DNA of 64,000 nt from Isoetes taiwanensis. Its lineage: Eukaryota > Streptophyta > Lycopodiopsida > Isoetales > Isoetaceae. Each line of letters opens with the position of its first letter. Position 1 is the first letter of the stretch. Shown in pieces: positions 1 through 12,839 of the stretch. The notes beneath the pieces were generated by a model. That model saw nothing but the letters and a program-made list of their open reading frames with translations. It did no database searches and was not told the origin of the DNA. A program made the position numbers and the translations under genes. The stretch is taken from positions 969,196 to 1,033,195 of the forward strand of contig JAJEKV010000160.1 of assembly GCA_021234155.1 (NCBI GenBank), given 5' to 3'.

Positions 1-511
1 TTCTTGTTCCCCTTATCCCTTCCCTTTTCCTCATTTTTCCAACCTTTCACTCTTCCCCTTTTCCTGATGCACTTTTTCCCTTTCCTTTCCCTCTCTCTTT
101 TCCTTTTCATTTTCCTATGTCATTTTTCCCTTCCTTTTTCCTCTTTTCTCAATGCTTCTATTTTTTTTCCCTTTTCCCATGTTCCTCCCTTTTCCCATGC
201 TTTTTTTCTCCTCCCCTTTTCCATGCTTTTTTTCTCCTTCTTTTTCTCCTTTCTTCGTCCTTTCCCTCTTTTTTTTTTTTTTTCCGTGCCCTTTTCCCTT
301 ACTTTTTCCACTTTACCTCCCTTTTCTTAGGTTCCTTTTACCCCTCCCTTTTTCTTTTTTCTTTCCCTTTTTCGCTTTTCATGCCTTTTTCCCTTCTCTT
401 ATCCCCACCTTTTTCCCTTTTCCTTTTTTCCTTTTTCCCATGCCGTTTTGCCCTTCACATTCTCTCTTTACACTTCTCTTTTCCTTTTCCCCCCTTTTCA
501 TTTAGCCTTTC
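1..511 (-). repeat. Polypyrimidine tract, body of a truncated Helitron
   Basis: Almost every base is C or T on the plus strand, in runs such as CCCTTTTTCC broken by occasional ATGCC or CCATG. It runs into the conserved block at 512-645, which in other copies is the Helitron 5' subterminal region. I therefore read this as the body of a minus-strand Helitron whose 3' end lies before the window. The long Phe/Ser/Leu/Pro frames here are products of composition, not genes. Confidence 0.6.
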
Positions 512-645
512 TCCTTAAGAGATCGAAGCATGATCAATCACGGTGGTGGTAAGTCATGCAATAAAATCTCGGCCTTCCGATGCATCTGAATGATCTCGAC
601 CATTCAAATTAGGGATCGATCCAATCCAAGACTTACGACATCTTA
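512..645 (-). repeat. Conserved Helitron 5' subterminal block (minus orientation)
   Basis: The block contains GATCGAAGCATGATCAATCA, GGTGGTGGTAAGTCATGC and ACCATTCAAATTAGGG. Related blocks lie at 6262-6350 in the same orientation and at 26800-26900 in reverse, each next to a long purine/pyrimidine tract. The extreme 5' terminus of this copy is unclear, because at 646 another terminus starts in the opposite orientation. Confidence 0.5.
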
Positions 646-715
646 TCTTATATTATAATGTTTTAGTGCAAGTAATGGACCGCGCCCTCAAATTGGACGG
701 TTTGTATTCATTTAA
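646..715 (+). mobile_element. Helitron 5' terminus, plus orientation (fragment)
   Basis: A TC dinucleotide preceded by A begins TCTTATATTATAATGTT, the same start as the Helitron at 41817. It continues with a related GTGCAAGTAATGGACC stretch (GTGTAAGTGTTGGACC at 41837). I did not find a matching 3' hairpin and CTAG end downstream, so the element is probably truncated or rearranged. Confidence 0.4.
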
Positions 716-2551
716 GCCACGTGGCATCATCTCAACCTCTTATTCCAACTTACTTTCTTTAGGGTTTCTTGGGAGCTGCTATTCAACAACGGAGCCTGCT
801 ATTGTGACCGAAGAATCCAAACCTTGGTCGAATTTATGGAAAAAATAGGGAGAGAGAACATAAAAGGCAAGAATACTGGAATCCTCGGGGTGTTAAAAGT
901 GATGCAGAGATTAGATATCCGACAAAGCTTCCAGCTGTGGCACCCTTGGTAACTATGACGGTTCCAGAATACTGAGCAGGGGCAAAAACATTATCAAGAT
1001 TTTCTTGAGAAAAGAGTTATTCGGGCTCCAGGTTCTACAAGCCTGTCAAATGCTGTGCTTATGCATGCCTTTGCAATAACAGAAAACCATGCAATTTTTA
1101 TTTGAAAGGATATTATGATATTCAAGGATTTTATACCTTCAGTAAGCTAGGTTCTATGGCCTAAAATTTGATTGCTATGGGTCGAATCTTCAGCTACAGA
1201 ATCGCCAAATTCTTGAAGTTTTGTGGCAATAGTTACTTCCAATGATGAAAAGTTTACAGCAGACTACAGATCTATTGAATAAACAGGGGCTTCAGGCTTT
1301 TTCCCATCTTTTTTTTTTGAGGCTAAGATTTTTTTGATTAATATAAAAACAAGGTACGCGACCTTCTTGTGGGCTCCACAATAGGCCAGATAGGAAGTAT
1401 ACAATGCTCTTGGTCACCAGGTAGAAAGAATTGTAACAAAAAATACACATAGCCATCAAACTAAAAAACTACCCTAAGATCACGTCCATGTACTATGGTC
1501 AAGGTTCTCAACCTCTTCTTCATCCCTGCAAAATGAGATGCTCCTCAGCCTTTTAGTTCTTCCAGTACTAGAGGGCGTGGCCTTCTTCCCAACTACTGTA
1601 GGTACTGTGGGAAGGTAATAGCACTTGTAGAGTGCAATCAAAATTATTCCTCAAGATCTTGAAGAATGTAGCCGAAGGGATACCTAGAAGAATAAGATAG
1701 GCAAGTTGCTCTTGATTGTACGAGAACGCCTGAAGATCTGCCTTTTTCTCCTACTAGCAGTACTATCGAGGCTTACTTGCTCTTCCAGGAATACGCTCCA
1801 CTACCAAGAAGCCCAACCCACAAGATTTTAAGCAGAAGTAGAACTGTACTAGGCAAGATTGCCAACTGTCTTCCCACTAGCAAGGTACTATAGGCATTTC
1901 AACAAGAGCTCCCTCCACTACTAGAGCAACCCGTTACTCCACTTGTATAACTGCCTCAACCTCTTCTCTACAATAGCGGTACTATAGACTAGGCTACTCT
2001 TTCCATGTAGAGCTCCAAGGCAAAGTAACATATATTCAACAGTTTTGAATACTACAGGAGAAAGCCAATCGCAATTCTAATGGAAATTTTCCAGAGAAGC
2101 CTCCAGTAAGATGTTGCAGCCCCGCAGACTCATGGCAGCCCCGTCATGACAAATAGGAGTTGCAGTGAACAAAATATCTTCCCATCTTCTTGATATAAGA
2201 AATTCATTTTCTCTTCAACATTTTGCTACTTGGCTTCTTCAGAATTATGGTGGTCTTCACATATTTGTGTGAATATTAAGACTTGATTAAGTGGGCAGAA
2301 CAATTTGCTTGGAATAAAACCTGTAGATTTTGCAGATTAATAATGCCGGAGTAGTTGGACACACAGACTAATTCTAGATCTTAAAGTAATTAAAACTGTC
2401 TTAAAACTGTCTTGGCAGAATCTGTTGCAGAGGAAGCTGTTGTTTACATTTTGGTTTAAGTAAAATGTGCGCTACCAGTGATTATGCCATTCGCTGATTT
2501 GATGTCCCTTCACACATCTCTCACACAGGTGTATTAAGTGTACAAGAGGAT
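716..2551. other. No gene recognised; possible 3' end of a poly(A) retroelement
   Basis: No convincing coding region is seen. A run of ten T at 1309-1318, followed by AT-rich DNA resembling a reversed 3' untranslated region, could be the poly(A) tail of a minus-strand retroelement or retrocopy. I found no target duplication, so this is only a suggestion. The part from 1600 to 2050 has many short TACTAG/ACTAGCA words without a clear period. Confidence 0.25.
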
Positions 2552-2880
2552 AAACTAGAATTCGCATTTGAAGAGCCAGAAAACGATGCACCCAGCTATT
2601 GTCTTCATTGATGGAATTGAGCCATTTTAAATGGAGATAAGGGAATGTGAAAAGAAAGAGAAGAATTGCACATTAATGGCTCTGATATATCGCCACAAGG
2701 AATTTGGTAGCACACTTGAAAGTCGTGTGATTCTGGGTGCCGCTACTTTGGAAACTAAAGGTGGTAAATTGTTGGCGAGTTACGAGAATATGAAATATGT
2801 TCAAAAGGTTGCAGGGTCCAATATCCAAGCTACTATATTATCTTTCCAGCAAATTATTTTAGAGTATGCAACACTTTAGA
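2552..2880 (+). pseudogene. Possible CDC48/p97-like AAA ATPase fragment
   Basis: Translation from 2552 gives KLEFAFEEPENDAP. After a one-base frame change comes FIDGIE at about 2604-2621, then a stop, and an open frame ending at 2880 that includes SRVILGAATLE. The order resembles the stretch around Walker B (hhhhDE) and the following sensor region of CDC48-type AAA ATPases, where an acidic helix is followed by FIDEID and later a GATN motif. The expected catalytic Glu is changed (DG instead of DE) and the frame is broken. If the reading is right it is a decayed fragment. The match is short, so an unrelated sequence is quite possible. Confidence 0.3.
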
Positions 2881-4221
2881 GCATGGAGATGACAGATGCA
2901 GATGGACAGGGCATATTCTGCAAGGGAAAGGAACGACTAATGGAATTTAGAAAGAATCCTCTTGCTGCATCACCTTCTTCTTGAAGAATCCAAGTTCTTG
3001 CTCTTAATATAGTTATTGCCATAATTTTGTTTGTACCCATGACAGATTTCCCTATGCTATAGCGTTAATAGCTGTGAAAAATCCCATTGTGCTACATCGT
3101 TAAAAGCTATGAAAAATTCCATTCCGGTAGATTATGACATTGAAATGGTATTTCTTGCACTGTCTAACTGCTTAGAGTATTTAAAATCCTCATTTGCCAT
3201 GCCTCGGTAGCTCATTGTAGACTGTTTGTTTTTAGATTAGCAGTGATGATGATTTTGTGTATCATGATTTTGACAAATTTGTCATCCTTCTGCAGGATAT
3301 CCAAGAGATAAATCTCAGTTTGAAAATAGATTTGCAGGCCTCTTGGCTGCTTTAAAAGAACTCGATTTGGGATCTGCTAGAAATGAATCATGACAGCTTG
3401 AATTTGTAAGTATACCGAGCAAACTTACATCTGTTTTCCTTTCGTCACTGGATTCAAAACCCAGTTCACTGGATTCAAAACCCTTTTGGAGAAGATAATA
3501 TCTCAAAAGATGGCATGGATTTCTTTTAGGTTCCAGAGCACACTACGTAATAGGTATGCTTCTCCATGTTCCAGGTGCTGCAAGAACTTTTGTGGATCTA
3601 ACTCTGCTAGATGGTCCTTTGTGAGATGGTGGTTTGCTAGAGGTTGGCTGTTAAGAGTTGATTGCTTTGGAATGATCATCCGGAATATCCTTTTGGAGGG
3701 ATCAAATAAGGATTCCCTGTTTATAACAAATAGCCACTTAGATTCCTATACACAACTTAGATTCCTATACACAACTAGCACGGCCTTCCTATATATTGTT
3801 GTTGTTCAATATCTGATGAAGTCTGGTTTGATTGCTTCATTAGTTTCTTCTGGCGATTACTTTTTAGCATGATGTTTCTCAATTTGTAACTCTTCAAAAG
3901 TGCATCGCATAGCCAGAAGCCTAAGTCTGCAAGTATTTGAATCTAAAGCTACAAATGTTGCAATGCTTTTTCTCTATTTAACAATGGCTATTATCTGATG
4001 AGTTGGCTTTATTTGTCCTCTAATTAACAATGGTTTTTATATTGAGGACACAAGGTTCATGTTCTGTGTTAAAAGTGATGTATTGCATGGTACTCTTATA
4101 ATAATTCAAAATGCATCTCATATGACCATTTGAATTTAGTCAAGCCATATAGCGAGTTTGTGGTTTTGGATATCTTATGACAAATATGACACTCTAATCT
4201 ATCAGTTACATTTATAAACTC
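2881..4221. other. Intergenic, no gene recognised
   Basis: There is an unconvincing open frame at 3486-3872, with no domain I recognise. A short degenerate repeat lies at 3055-3122, where GCTATAGCGTTAATAGCTGTGAAAAA is echoed by a similar phrase about 45 bases later. Nothing else is supported. Confidence 0.3.
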
Positions 4222-4270
4222 AAGTTTAATGCCGTTTTATGTATTCTATACATAAAACGGCATTAAACTT
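4222..4270. repeat. Perfect 23-bp palindrome with 3-nt loop
   Basis: The arm at 4222-4244 starts AAGTTTAATGCCG. It is exactly complementary to 4248-4270, separated by TCT. Forty-six of the 49 bases would pair. No terminal features or target duplication identify it as a mobile element. Confidence 0.85.
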
Positions 4271-4323
4271 CCTTCCTTCTATACATATGCTTGCATGCAT
4301 CAAGACATTTACGTTTTAGTAGA

Positions 4324-4455
4324 ACAAGGTAGCACTACATAAAAAATGTGGTTTTCAAATGGAAGCAAGAGATATTGCCATATTGAAACAAGGTAGCACT
4401 ACATAAAAACTTGTGGCTTTCAAATGGAAGCAAAATATGTTGCCACATTTCTTCT
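4324..4455. repeat. Two-copy tandem duplication, 64-bp period
   Basis: ACAAGGTAGCACTACATAAA at 4324 recurs at 4388. Both are followed by closely similar TCAAATGGAAGCAA segments. Confidence 0.75.
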
Positions 4456-4560
4456 CAAGGACAAAGATTACCTCACGATGAAACGTGACATATGGATGCA
4501 AAGATCACTAGTAACACCTTTCAATTATACCTTTCAATTATTTTTCAAGTGTATACACGT

Positions 4561-4655
4561 TTAAGTGCCCTCAAATGGCACGTAAACTATGTTTTTTAAA
4601 TAGTGGAACTTAAATGCCCTCAGATGGCATGTAAACTACGTTTTTTAAATAGGAA
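4561..4655. repeat. Two-copy tandem duplication, 49-bp period
   Basis: A unit beginning TTAAGTGCCCTCAAATGGCA at 4561 recurs at 4610, with the same GTAAACTAYG and poly-T segment after it. A third, looser duplication around TTTGGATTGTAAACT follows at 4680-4745. Confidence 0.7.
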
Positions 4656-4937
4656 AATTTGATACATCATGATGCTTATTTTTTGCAATTGGATTGTAAA
4701 CTCTAGAGTAGTTATTTTTTACTTTTGGATTGTAAACTATAGAGCACATTTCTTATTATTATTGGGCTTTTGAGATAGTCCGGAATCATTTTTTGACATT
4801 AGCATCCCATTCCACGCTTCCACAACTTCTCAGAGCACCATCTGTGCATGACTTGGCATTATACATACTTGAGGTTCTAGATAAACGTCAGCAATTACTG
4901 AGCCCTCAGTAGTCATTATCTCCGCTTGTCTAGTATC

Positions 4938-5082
4938 ATCATTACTGCAAAGGTTTTTCCCTTGAAAACCTTTCGAGGCAGGGGTTTTTTAATCCTAGTA
5001 GTAATGATTGTACTAGCTCATTGTATGGGTCCCATGACCTATTGGTCTCCGTGGACGTTAAAAAAACTATTCTATTCTATTC
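4938..5082 (+). mobile_element. SINE-like element: stem-loop module plus TTCTA tail (copy 1)
   Basis: The first 71 bases form a module with 9-bp complementary ends (ATCATTACT at 4938-4946, AGTAATGAT at 5000-5008). They enclose a conserved core with GGTTTTTCCC and GGGGTTTTTTAA. About 70 bases later comes GTGGACGTTAAAAAAACTAT and then ATTCT repeats ending at 5082. The same module-plus-tail order occurs at 7521-7682. A short repeat at one end with truncated copies elsewhere suggests a short retroelement. No clear RNA polymerase III A and B boxes were found, so the SINE label is inferred. Confidence 0.5.
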
Positions 5083-5550
5083 ATTAAGATACAACTTGGA
5101 GATTGTGAGTGTAAAAGTAGATGAATGATCCTTACATTTATCTATGTCTAATGTATCTCAATGCTCACATGATTCATATTTCAACAAGTGCACTTTAGAT
5201 GTGGGAGATAAAATGTTACGATGTCCTACATTCCATTCCATTCGATGACAAGTCTGATGATAACATTGGCAGTTCCTAGATCGCCTGGCGTCAAATTAAA
5301 TATTATAGAGATCAAGACGACAGCTCAATTACTCTTCACCAAATTGATTTTCTTGACTTTTCCTAAGAATCTCAATGGAAGGTACACGTACAGATGCATT
5401 ATTATTTAAACCGCTACATATAGTTATTACTATCTTCTCTACAGCTTAATATGCGACGAGGAGCTCCAAACCATTTTAGCTTTGCAACTATTAGTGGTGC
5501 TTGATGAAGCATATATAGAGTTCTCAAAAGAGACCTCGCGTATGTTATGG

Positions 5551-5582
5551 GTGGACGTTAAAAAAACTATTCTATTCTATTC
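5551..5582 (+). mobile_element. 5'-truncated TTCTA-tail element
   Basis: Only the 3' end, GTGGACGTTAAAAAAACTAT plus ATTCT repeats, is present. The upstream sequence is unrelated to copy 1. This is the usual picture of 5' truncation in target-primed retroelements. Confidence 0.6.
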
Positions 5583-5869
5583 TTACGACAACAATATTAC
5601 CCAAATAATACCACACTAAAATATTATAAATATAGGATATTTTCCAATATTACAACAATAGGTACTATGAAACATTTTGCACTTGTAGATGTCCATGATA
5701 GGCAGAGATTTAAGCATGATGTCTTTGAGAGAAATGTAGAGTCATTTATTTAGAGAGATCATGATTACGAGCACTCTTATATAATGCAGCTTTATTGTAA
5801 ACACCCCATAAAGAATGCTTATCAAGTAACAATAGTAGCATCTCCAACCTATATGGACATATGTACACA

Positions 5870-6389
5870 TATATTTGCCACCCTTTTTATGTTCCCTTTT
5901 TCGCCTTTGTTTTTTCTCCTTTCCCCACCCTTTCCCTCTTCTCCTTTTTCCGATGTCCATTTTTCCTTTCTTTTCCCCCTCCCTTTTTCTTTTCCCTTTC
6001 CCATATCATTTTTTCCTTCTCTTTTTTTCTTTCCTCATTAGCTCTTCCACTTATCCCATATCCCATTTTTCTTTTCCCCTTTCTCTTTGTTCCCTTTTCC
6101 CCGTGCCTTTTTGCCCTTCACACTCCTTTTTTTCTCCTCCCTTTTTTCCCTTTTTCCTCCCTTTTTTTTTTTTTTTTTTTTTTTTCCGTGGACGTTAAAA
6201 AATCTATTCTATTCTATTCTATTTCCTTTTTCCCCCTTTCTTTTTTTCTTTCTCCTCAAGAAATCAAAGCATGACCAATCATGGTGGTGGAAAGTCATGC
6301 GATAAATCTCGACCTTTGGATGCAATCAAATAATCTCGGCCATTCAAATTAGGGCTTCATATAACATGTTATAACATTATAAAATAAGA
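5870..6389 (-). mobile_element. Helitron fragment, minus orientation, pyrimidine-rich body
   Basis: The 5' end, read on the minus strand, starts at 6389 with TCTTATTTTATAATGTTAT after an A. It then has the conserved subterminal block (CATGGTGGTGGAAAGTCATG and CATTCAAATTAGGG on the plus strand), followed by a C/T tract from about 5880 to 6260. No hairpin and CTAG terminus was found on the left, so the 3' end is missing or diverged. Confidence 0.55.
6188..6222 (+). mobile_element. TTCTA-tail element nested in a Helitron tract
   Basis: GTGGACGTTAAAAAATCTAT plus TTCTA repeats follows directly on a long T run inside the pyrimidine tract. It is a 5'-truncated copy of the same family as 4938-5082. 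Confidence 0.6.
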
Positions 6390-6414
6390 TAAGATAAGGT
6401 ATTCTAGCGTCAAA

Positions 6415-6631
6415 ATTAGCCCAAAAGTTACTCACTAAATTACCATGCAATTCTTACACAAAAAGTTACTCACTTGGCATTGGGGATATATAATGCCCTG
6501 CATTATGTGGTAGTGGATGTTATATGATTATAAAGTATTCGAGCCTTGAAATACCCCCAAAAGTTACTCACTAAATTGCCACGCAATTGTCATACCAAAA
6601 GCCACTCACTCAAATGCCATGCAATTGTTAT
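6415..6631. repeat. Degenerate tandem repeat (AAAAGTTACTCACT unit)
   Basis: AAAAGTTACTCACTAAATT followed by a CATGCAATT-type phrase occurs at about 6423 and again at about 6559. Shorter versions lie at 6461 and 6597. It looks like an old internal duplication. Confidence 0.55.
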
Positions 6632-7520
6632 GCACTTTGACTCTTGTGCAAGAGTGGCAAATCCTCCTTTTCATGTGCTAAGTGGCGATGGCAATCATTT
6701 ATTGCATTTGTTCATGCATTCTCGCCTATAGCATTAGGATAGGAAGATAAGATGACTTCAAAGTTTGTTTGACATCTTCAATATGCAAGGCAAATCTTGT
6801 CTCTAAAGTAAACAATTCTAGAGAAAGCAACCAATCCCACAACTTGGTAAAGATGGTATTAAATACACAATATTTACCTAACGACTAGATTGTGCAATGG
6901 CAAATATTTATGATTCTTTAAGTTTTGCGCATAGCTCCAAAAGATAATAACCATAGTGAGATGAAATGCATTTATGCAATATCTTGGGAGTCTTTCACAA
7001 AACTAAAATTCCAATCCTTAAAGCATGAGGTTCGTGCTTCTTTAAAGATTTATGGGACAACCCAAACGATAACACAACCATAGCGAGATGCACTTCTTGA
7101 TATATCACGATTATCTCTCCTAAAACTAAAGTTTGTAGCCTATATCTAGTGTAATAATATGAGTTCTTTTTGTATTTTCTTAGGTTTTTCAATATGATTT
7201 TGGTATGATTTATTGGTGTATTTGATTGAATGTAGAGATGTCTAGAGTTCGCATATGCCTTCATCTTTTTTTCTGCACTTTGCTAATGGTTTAAGTCATC
7301 TTTTTTAAATGATCTAGATTCATGGTTGGATTGGAGATGCTAGATTGAAAAATGGTGACGATGCTAGTAACAGCCTGTGGGAGTGATGGGTGTGAGGCAG
7401 CCAATGGGGAATGGCATCATTAATATAGCTAGTGATGCTGAGCCTTCTTTTTTTCCGCACTTGACATGTACATACACATTTATTTCATGATGATGTATAC
7501 TTGTACAGTTTGACAGCATT

Positions 7521-7682
7521 CTTATTACTGCCACGGTTTTTCCCTCGAAAACCCTTCGGGGCGGGGGTTTTTTTAACCCGGACAGTAATAAGTTTGCTGC
7601 GCTCCTTCTGGGTCCCATAGGCCGATTGGTCTCAGTGGACGATAAAAAAACTATTCTATTCTATTCTATTCTATTCTATTCT
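7521..7682 (+). mobile_element. SINE-like element: stem-loop module plus TTCTA tail (copy 2)
   Basis: The 10-bp ends CTTATTACTG (7521-7530) and CAGTAATAAG (7583-7592) are perfectly complementary. The core carries GGTTTTTCCC, CTTCGGGGCGGGGG and a T run. The segment GGGTCCCATAGGCCGATTGG is shared with copy 1 (GGGTCCCATGACCTATTGG), and the tail is a longer run of TTCTA repeats ending at about 7682. This is the youngest-looking copy by tail length. Confidence 0.55.
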
Positions 7683-9479
7683 GTATCCCCTCCACACAAG
7701 GCTCCTGCACCTAGTCCTTACGTGCATGATGTTATTCACAATGCCGGTCTTTGCTTATAGTGTTTGCCTCAAATGAGAAAATAATGCAGGTTACTCTTGA
7801 AGTTATTTCCAACATTGTGAACATAAACATCCCGGTTGAACCTGTGGCAACTTCAGTCTTGATGTTCAAAATGCAACTTAGGAGACTCTTGCAGCATTGG
7901 AGGAGGCACACGTGGAGTGGGAGACATGGAGTTGAGTAGTAGTGACCGACAAAACATGCAGGCACACATGAATCTTGCCATGTCGCTTCTGCTAAGGGAA
8001 TTGAGGAGAATAGACAATTTGGCCATGGGGCATAATGCTGCAATGACTATGAAGTAGGTATGCTTTTTTCCATATTTTCTTGAATGCTTTGTTTTCTATT
8101 TTCTTATTTGCTTTGATTGCATGATGCATTGAAGGAAAACTAGTATGGGAAAATAAAAATAAAAACAAAAACACATCAAATGGTTGTTGAAAAAGAAGAG
8201 GTCGATTGGATTGAGCTAATGAAAAAAGGTTTGATTGGATTGAGGATGCATGGGCAGTTGCATAGAAGCTAGTTCCCTACACCTTAAGGGCGGATGAAAC
8301 ACCTGGAGCCGCACCATGCACAGGGAATTAGATTCCTTTGGCTTATAAATCCTGTTTATGATGCCAAGCTTACATTTTCCATGCTTATTCCAGGTCCTTA
8401 ATGATGAAGGAGCTCAATAAGTGTTTAAGAATACACAAGTATAATCCCAGTGAAAAGTAGCACCCACAGTTGCAGTATTGTCATGATGCAGCAGAGACGT
8501 CTGTAAAGGCAATTTGAATATGTGATTATAAAGAAAGAAGCATAACTTAAATGCTCTTATACTTAGTCTTTTACTTTCTTCAAGGTTATGCTTACTAGGT
8601 TGTTAAAGTTAGAAGGGTCATGGATATTCCAAGTGCACAGAAACATGTACTTTGCTTTTGATGTGGACCTTTGCTTGCTTCTACTGCATGTTAGCTAATA
8701 GATTAGATGTGTTGGCTTCATGAACTTAAAATTGAATTGAATATGTTAGAAGGGGGCATATTGAAGTTAGAATTGAATGCTCATATTGACAATAGTACCC
8801 CTTGTTGATTGCAGCCTAAAAAGGATGAACAATAAGCCAAACATGTATTGTTTTTTGTGCAATGGATGTCAAAGCCTAAATTATAGATTCACCTATGCTA
8901 TGGAATATGTCCTCAAAATGATATAAACTACTAGCATTGAAATAATAATTCTTGTCTCAACATTCCAGTTCAAAAAAAAAAAAAACAAAATATTCTAGAA
9001 TATTCAGATCTTAGGATGAAAAAAAACTTCTTGGCAATTTGCCATCGTGACAAACCAAGCCCAAGTGGCTTTTTTTTTTTTTTTGCAGTGGCACGTTTAT
9101 GTGCTATGAATCCTTGTACTTGCATATTTCACTATTTACGTAGAGTAATTTTAATCTATCCATATTGGCAATGCACCCTAATACATGTGTTCCTTTATAG
9201 AATTGTTAGTTAAATAGCATTGTACTTTGGTTGTTAGACTCGGAATAAAATAATTTCAAGAACATATGGACCACCACAAAATCTATACAATTAATAATAC
9301 AATGCTTACTTCAAATGGGACACCAAGTCACTTGTTAGAACAATCTACACGATAATGAGACAATTTATCTGGATAATGCGACAATTTATCTGGATATCTT
9401 GGGATGATCCATCTAATGCATTGAAACAAACAACCTCATGCACTAAAAGCATTTGGAAAAGGTTCATCACCACAGAGGG
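7683..9479. other. Intergenic, no gene recognised
   Basis: Open frames here are short and lack recognisable domains. Homopolymer runs of A at 8974 and of T at 9070 are present. I see no RNA gene, no transposon end and no clear repeat. Confidence 0.3.
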
Positions 9480-9642
9480 CAATTTGTCTTGCTTGAATTA
9501 TTGAATTTTACGAGAGGCAACATTGAAGTCGTGCAACAATTTGAAACCATGTAAAGCTTTAAAAGGCCCAAGGAAGAGTAAAAACATTTGGAAATTTACA
9601 AGAAACGTAAAATCCTACAATATCGATTTACAGGTACTCCTT

Positions 9643-11035
<1,393 letters not shown>

Positions 11036-11093
11036 GGTAGGAATGAATGTGGGTGTTTTTCTTCTGCTGAGGCCTGTGTCCAAGCTTATAAGG

Positions 11094-11101
11094 TATATAT
11101 A
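11094..11101 (-). promoter_or_regulatory. Possible TATA box of PIP gene A
   Basis: TATATATA lies about 60 bases before the ATG on the minus strand. The aligned upstream region of gene B lacks this AT segment and goes directly from the AACATAAAYACTGC stretch to an AGAAACAGGC duplication. The two copies may therefore start transcription differently. Confidence 0.35.
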
Positions 11102-11731
11102 TTTTTCCATGAACGCTGTTGTTTTGCTGCAGTGTTTATGTTCGCTGGCATCGGGTGGGGTAGGCCGACCCTCTCGTTTGAATCCTTTTACAAGCATAAA
11201 TTTGCAGCCCGGTTCTGTCCCTTTCCATCCCCCTCATTTTTTAATGCGTTTAATTGCCTCGAATAGGGGTGCCAATATTTTCTCCATTCCATTGGCGTGT
11301 CCACCTCTTATTTCGACAAGTTTTGTTCGAGTATGCAACTCACTACCCTAAATAGTACCCCCCAAAAAAATTTTGTACCATCATTCATTCAGACGCCTTG
11401 TCATCACAAATATGTCCATATTTGGCGTACGACTAGAAATAAGTGTACCATCCCATCACTCAACATTATATCTACCTGTGCCATCGAACCATGTTCATAC
11501 TCTTAAATGCCATACTTCCAACAATATCACAATCTTGTCCAAATTTCTTCTGGTGGTGCATTTTGTTGTTGCCACGTCTCATGCCCGATATCACGGAATC
11601 ACAATCGGGCATAGCAATTCCAAATTACAAGTTAAAGCGGTCATGTCATCAACGAACACTTATGCAGCTGTGAAATCCTACGTAGCAGAGCCAGGTTGAT
11701 TGAAAGAATCTTTCCCCGATTGTCTTATTAT

Positions 11732-11826
11732 TAGGGTAAGCTAACTGGTTTGTGTTTGCCAGCTACCAACTCCCAGCTAACAAGTGACTGCTAAAGTGGG
11801 AATCATGTCCCAATTAGCTTACCCTA
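11732..11826. repeat. Short inverted-repeat element (95 bp, MITE-like)
   Basis: TAGGGTAAGCTAA at 11732-11744 is the exact reverse complement of 11814-11826. Block B carries the same unit near 46728, and its second arm is split by a hAT insertion. No clear target duplication is seen. Confidence 0.55.
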
Positions 11827-12839
11827 TAACGTCTTCACGCATAATATTTCCCACCATTATCACAAGTAATGTAAGTGACATGTAGTGATGGACTCCCCCC
11901 CAAACAAAATTTCAATATTTCTTTGTTCATTTAATGCTTCTTTTAATGGACTATGAAGTCTTCCAACTTATGATCTAATGTACGTTGGTCTAATATCCAC
12001 TCGTTCTCATTGACTTTTTGGATTTGCAATATGCTATAGTTCTAGTCTAAGTTATTAGCTTTATACCATCTGTATTCACAATAGTGCAAGGCCCCGAAAA
12101 ATGAACTGTCATATAAAAACACTATTAAATCATCTAAAACCCATAATAGATGCAATTTTTTATACAACAATTTATTATTTGATAGAGAAAATCACATGCT
12201 ACGGTAGTTTGTAAAAACTAATAATGGCTTACAACATAGTTATTAATGTCAGTTAGCAATGAAATATATTGGTTTGTTAAAATTGGACATAATTTAAGAG
12301 ATGGTATACAAGCCTTGTACAATTTAATGGTCATTACTATATATACACTAGCATATATTGGATAGCATCTTGAATATGTTATATAGCGATGTCGATCCTA
12401 GCCGTCGACTTTTTGAGATGGCGCAAGCATGACTATCATATGTGATGGAGGCATGCATGATGGGGGCATGCATCGCATTCTTGGACCGTTGCATCGAAAG
12501 GGATTGAGGAGGTGCAAGGAGGTTGCCAAAGACATGGATTTGGTGCAGACAATATTAGCCATTAGATTAAAAACAAAAGAGAGATAAATCCTAGACATTA
12601 TAATTTATAAGAAGGTGTGTAATTTTTTTTTTTTTTTTAATTTAATAGAAAAAGTAATATGTTGACTTTCTAGGAATATTCCTTTATTTTTTACATCGCA
12701 TTTAAATGGCTATAACTTGCAATATAGGTGTCAGAGCAAGGTGGGGCCCACATAGTTGTATTCCTCTCATCGAGAGACGGGGTCATTTGTATTGTTTCGT
12801 CATTGTAGGAACTCAGTCGAGTTAAAAGAAATTTAAGCA

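Noticed and set aside
3486-3872. Small protein gene
   Set aside because: No domain, no splice or promoter context, and similar frames are expected by chance.
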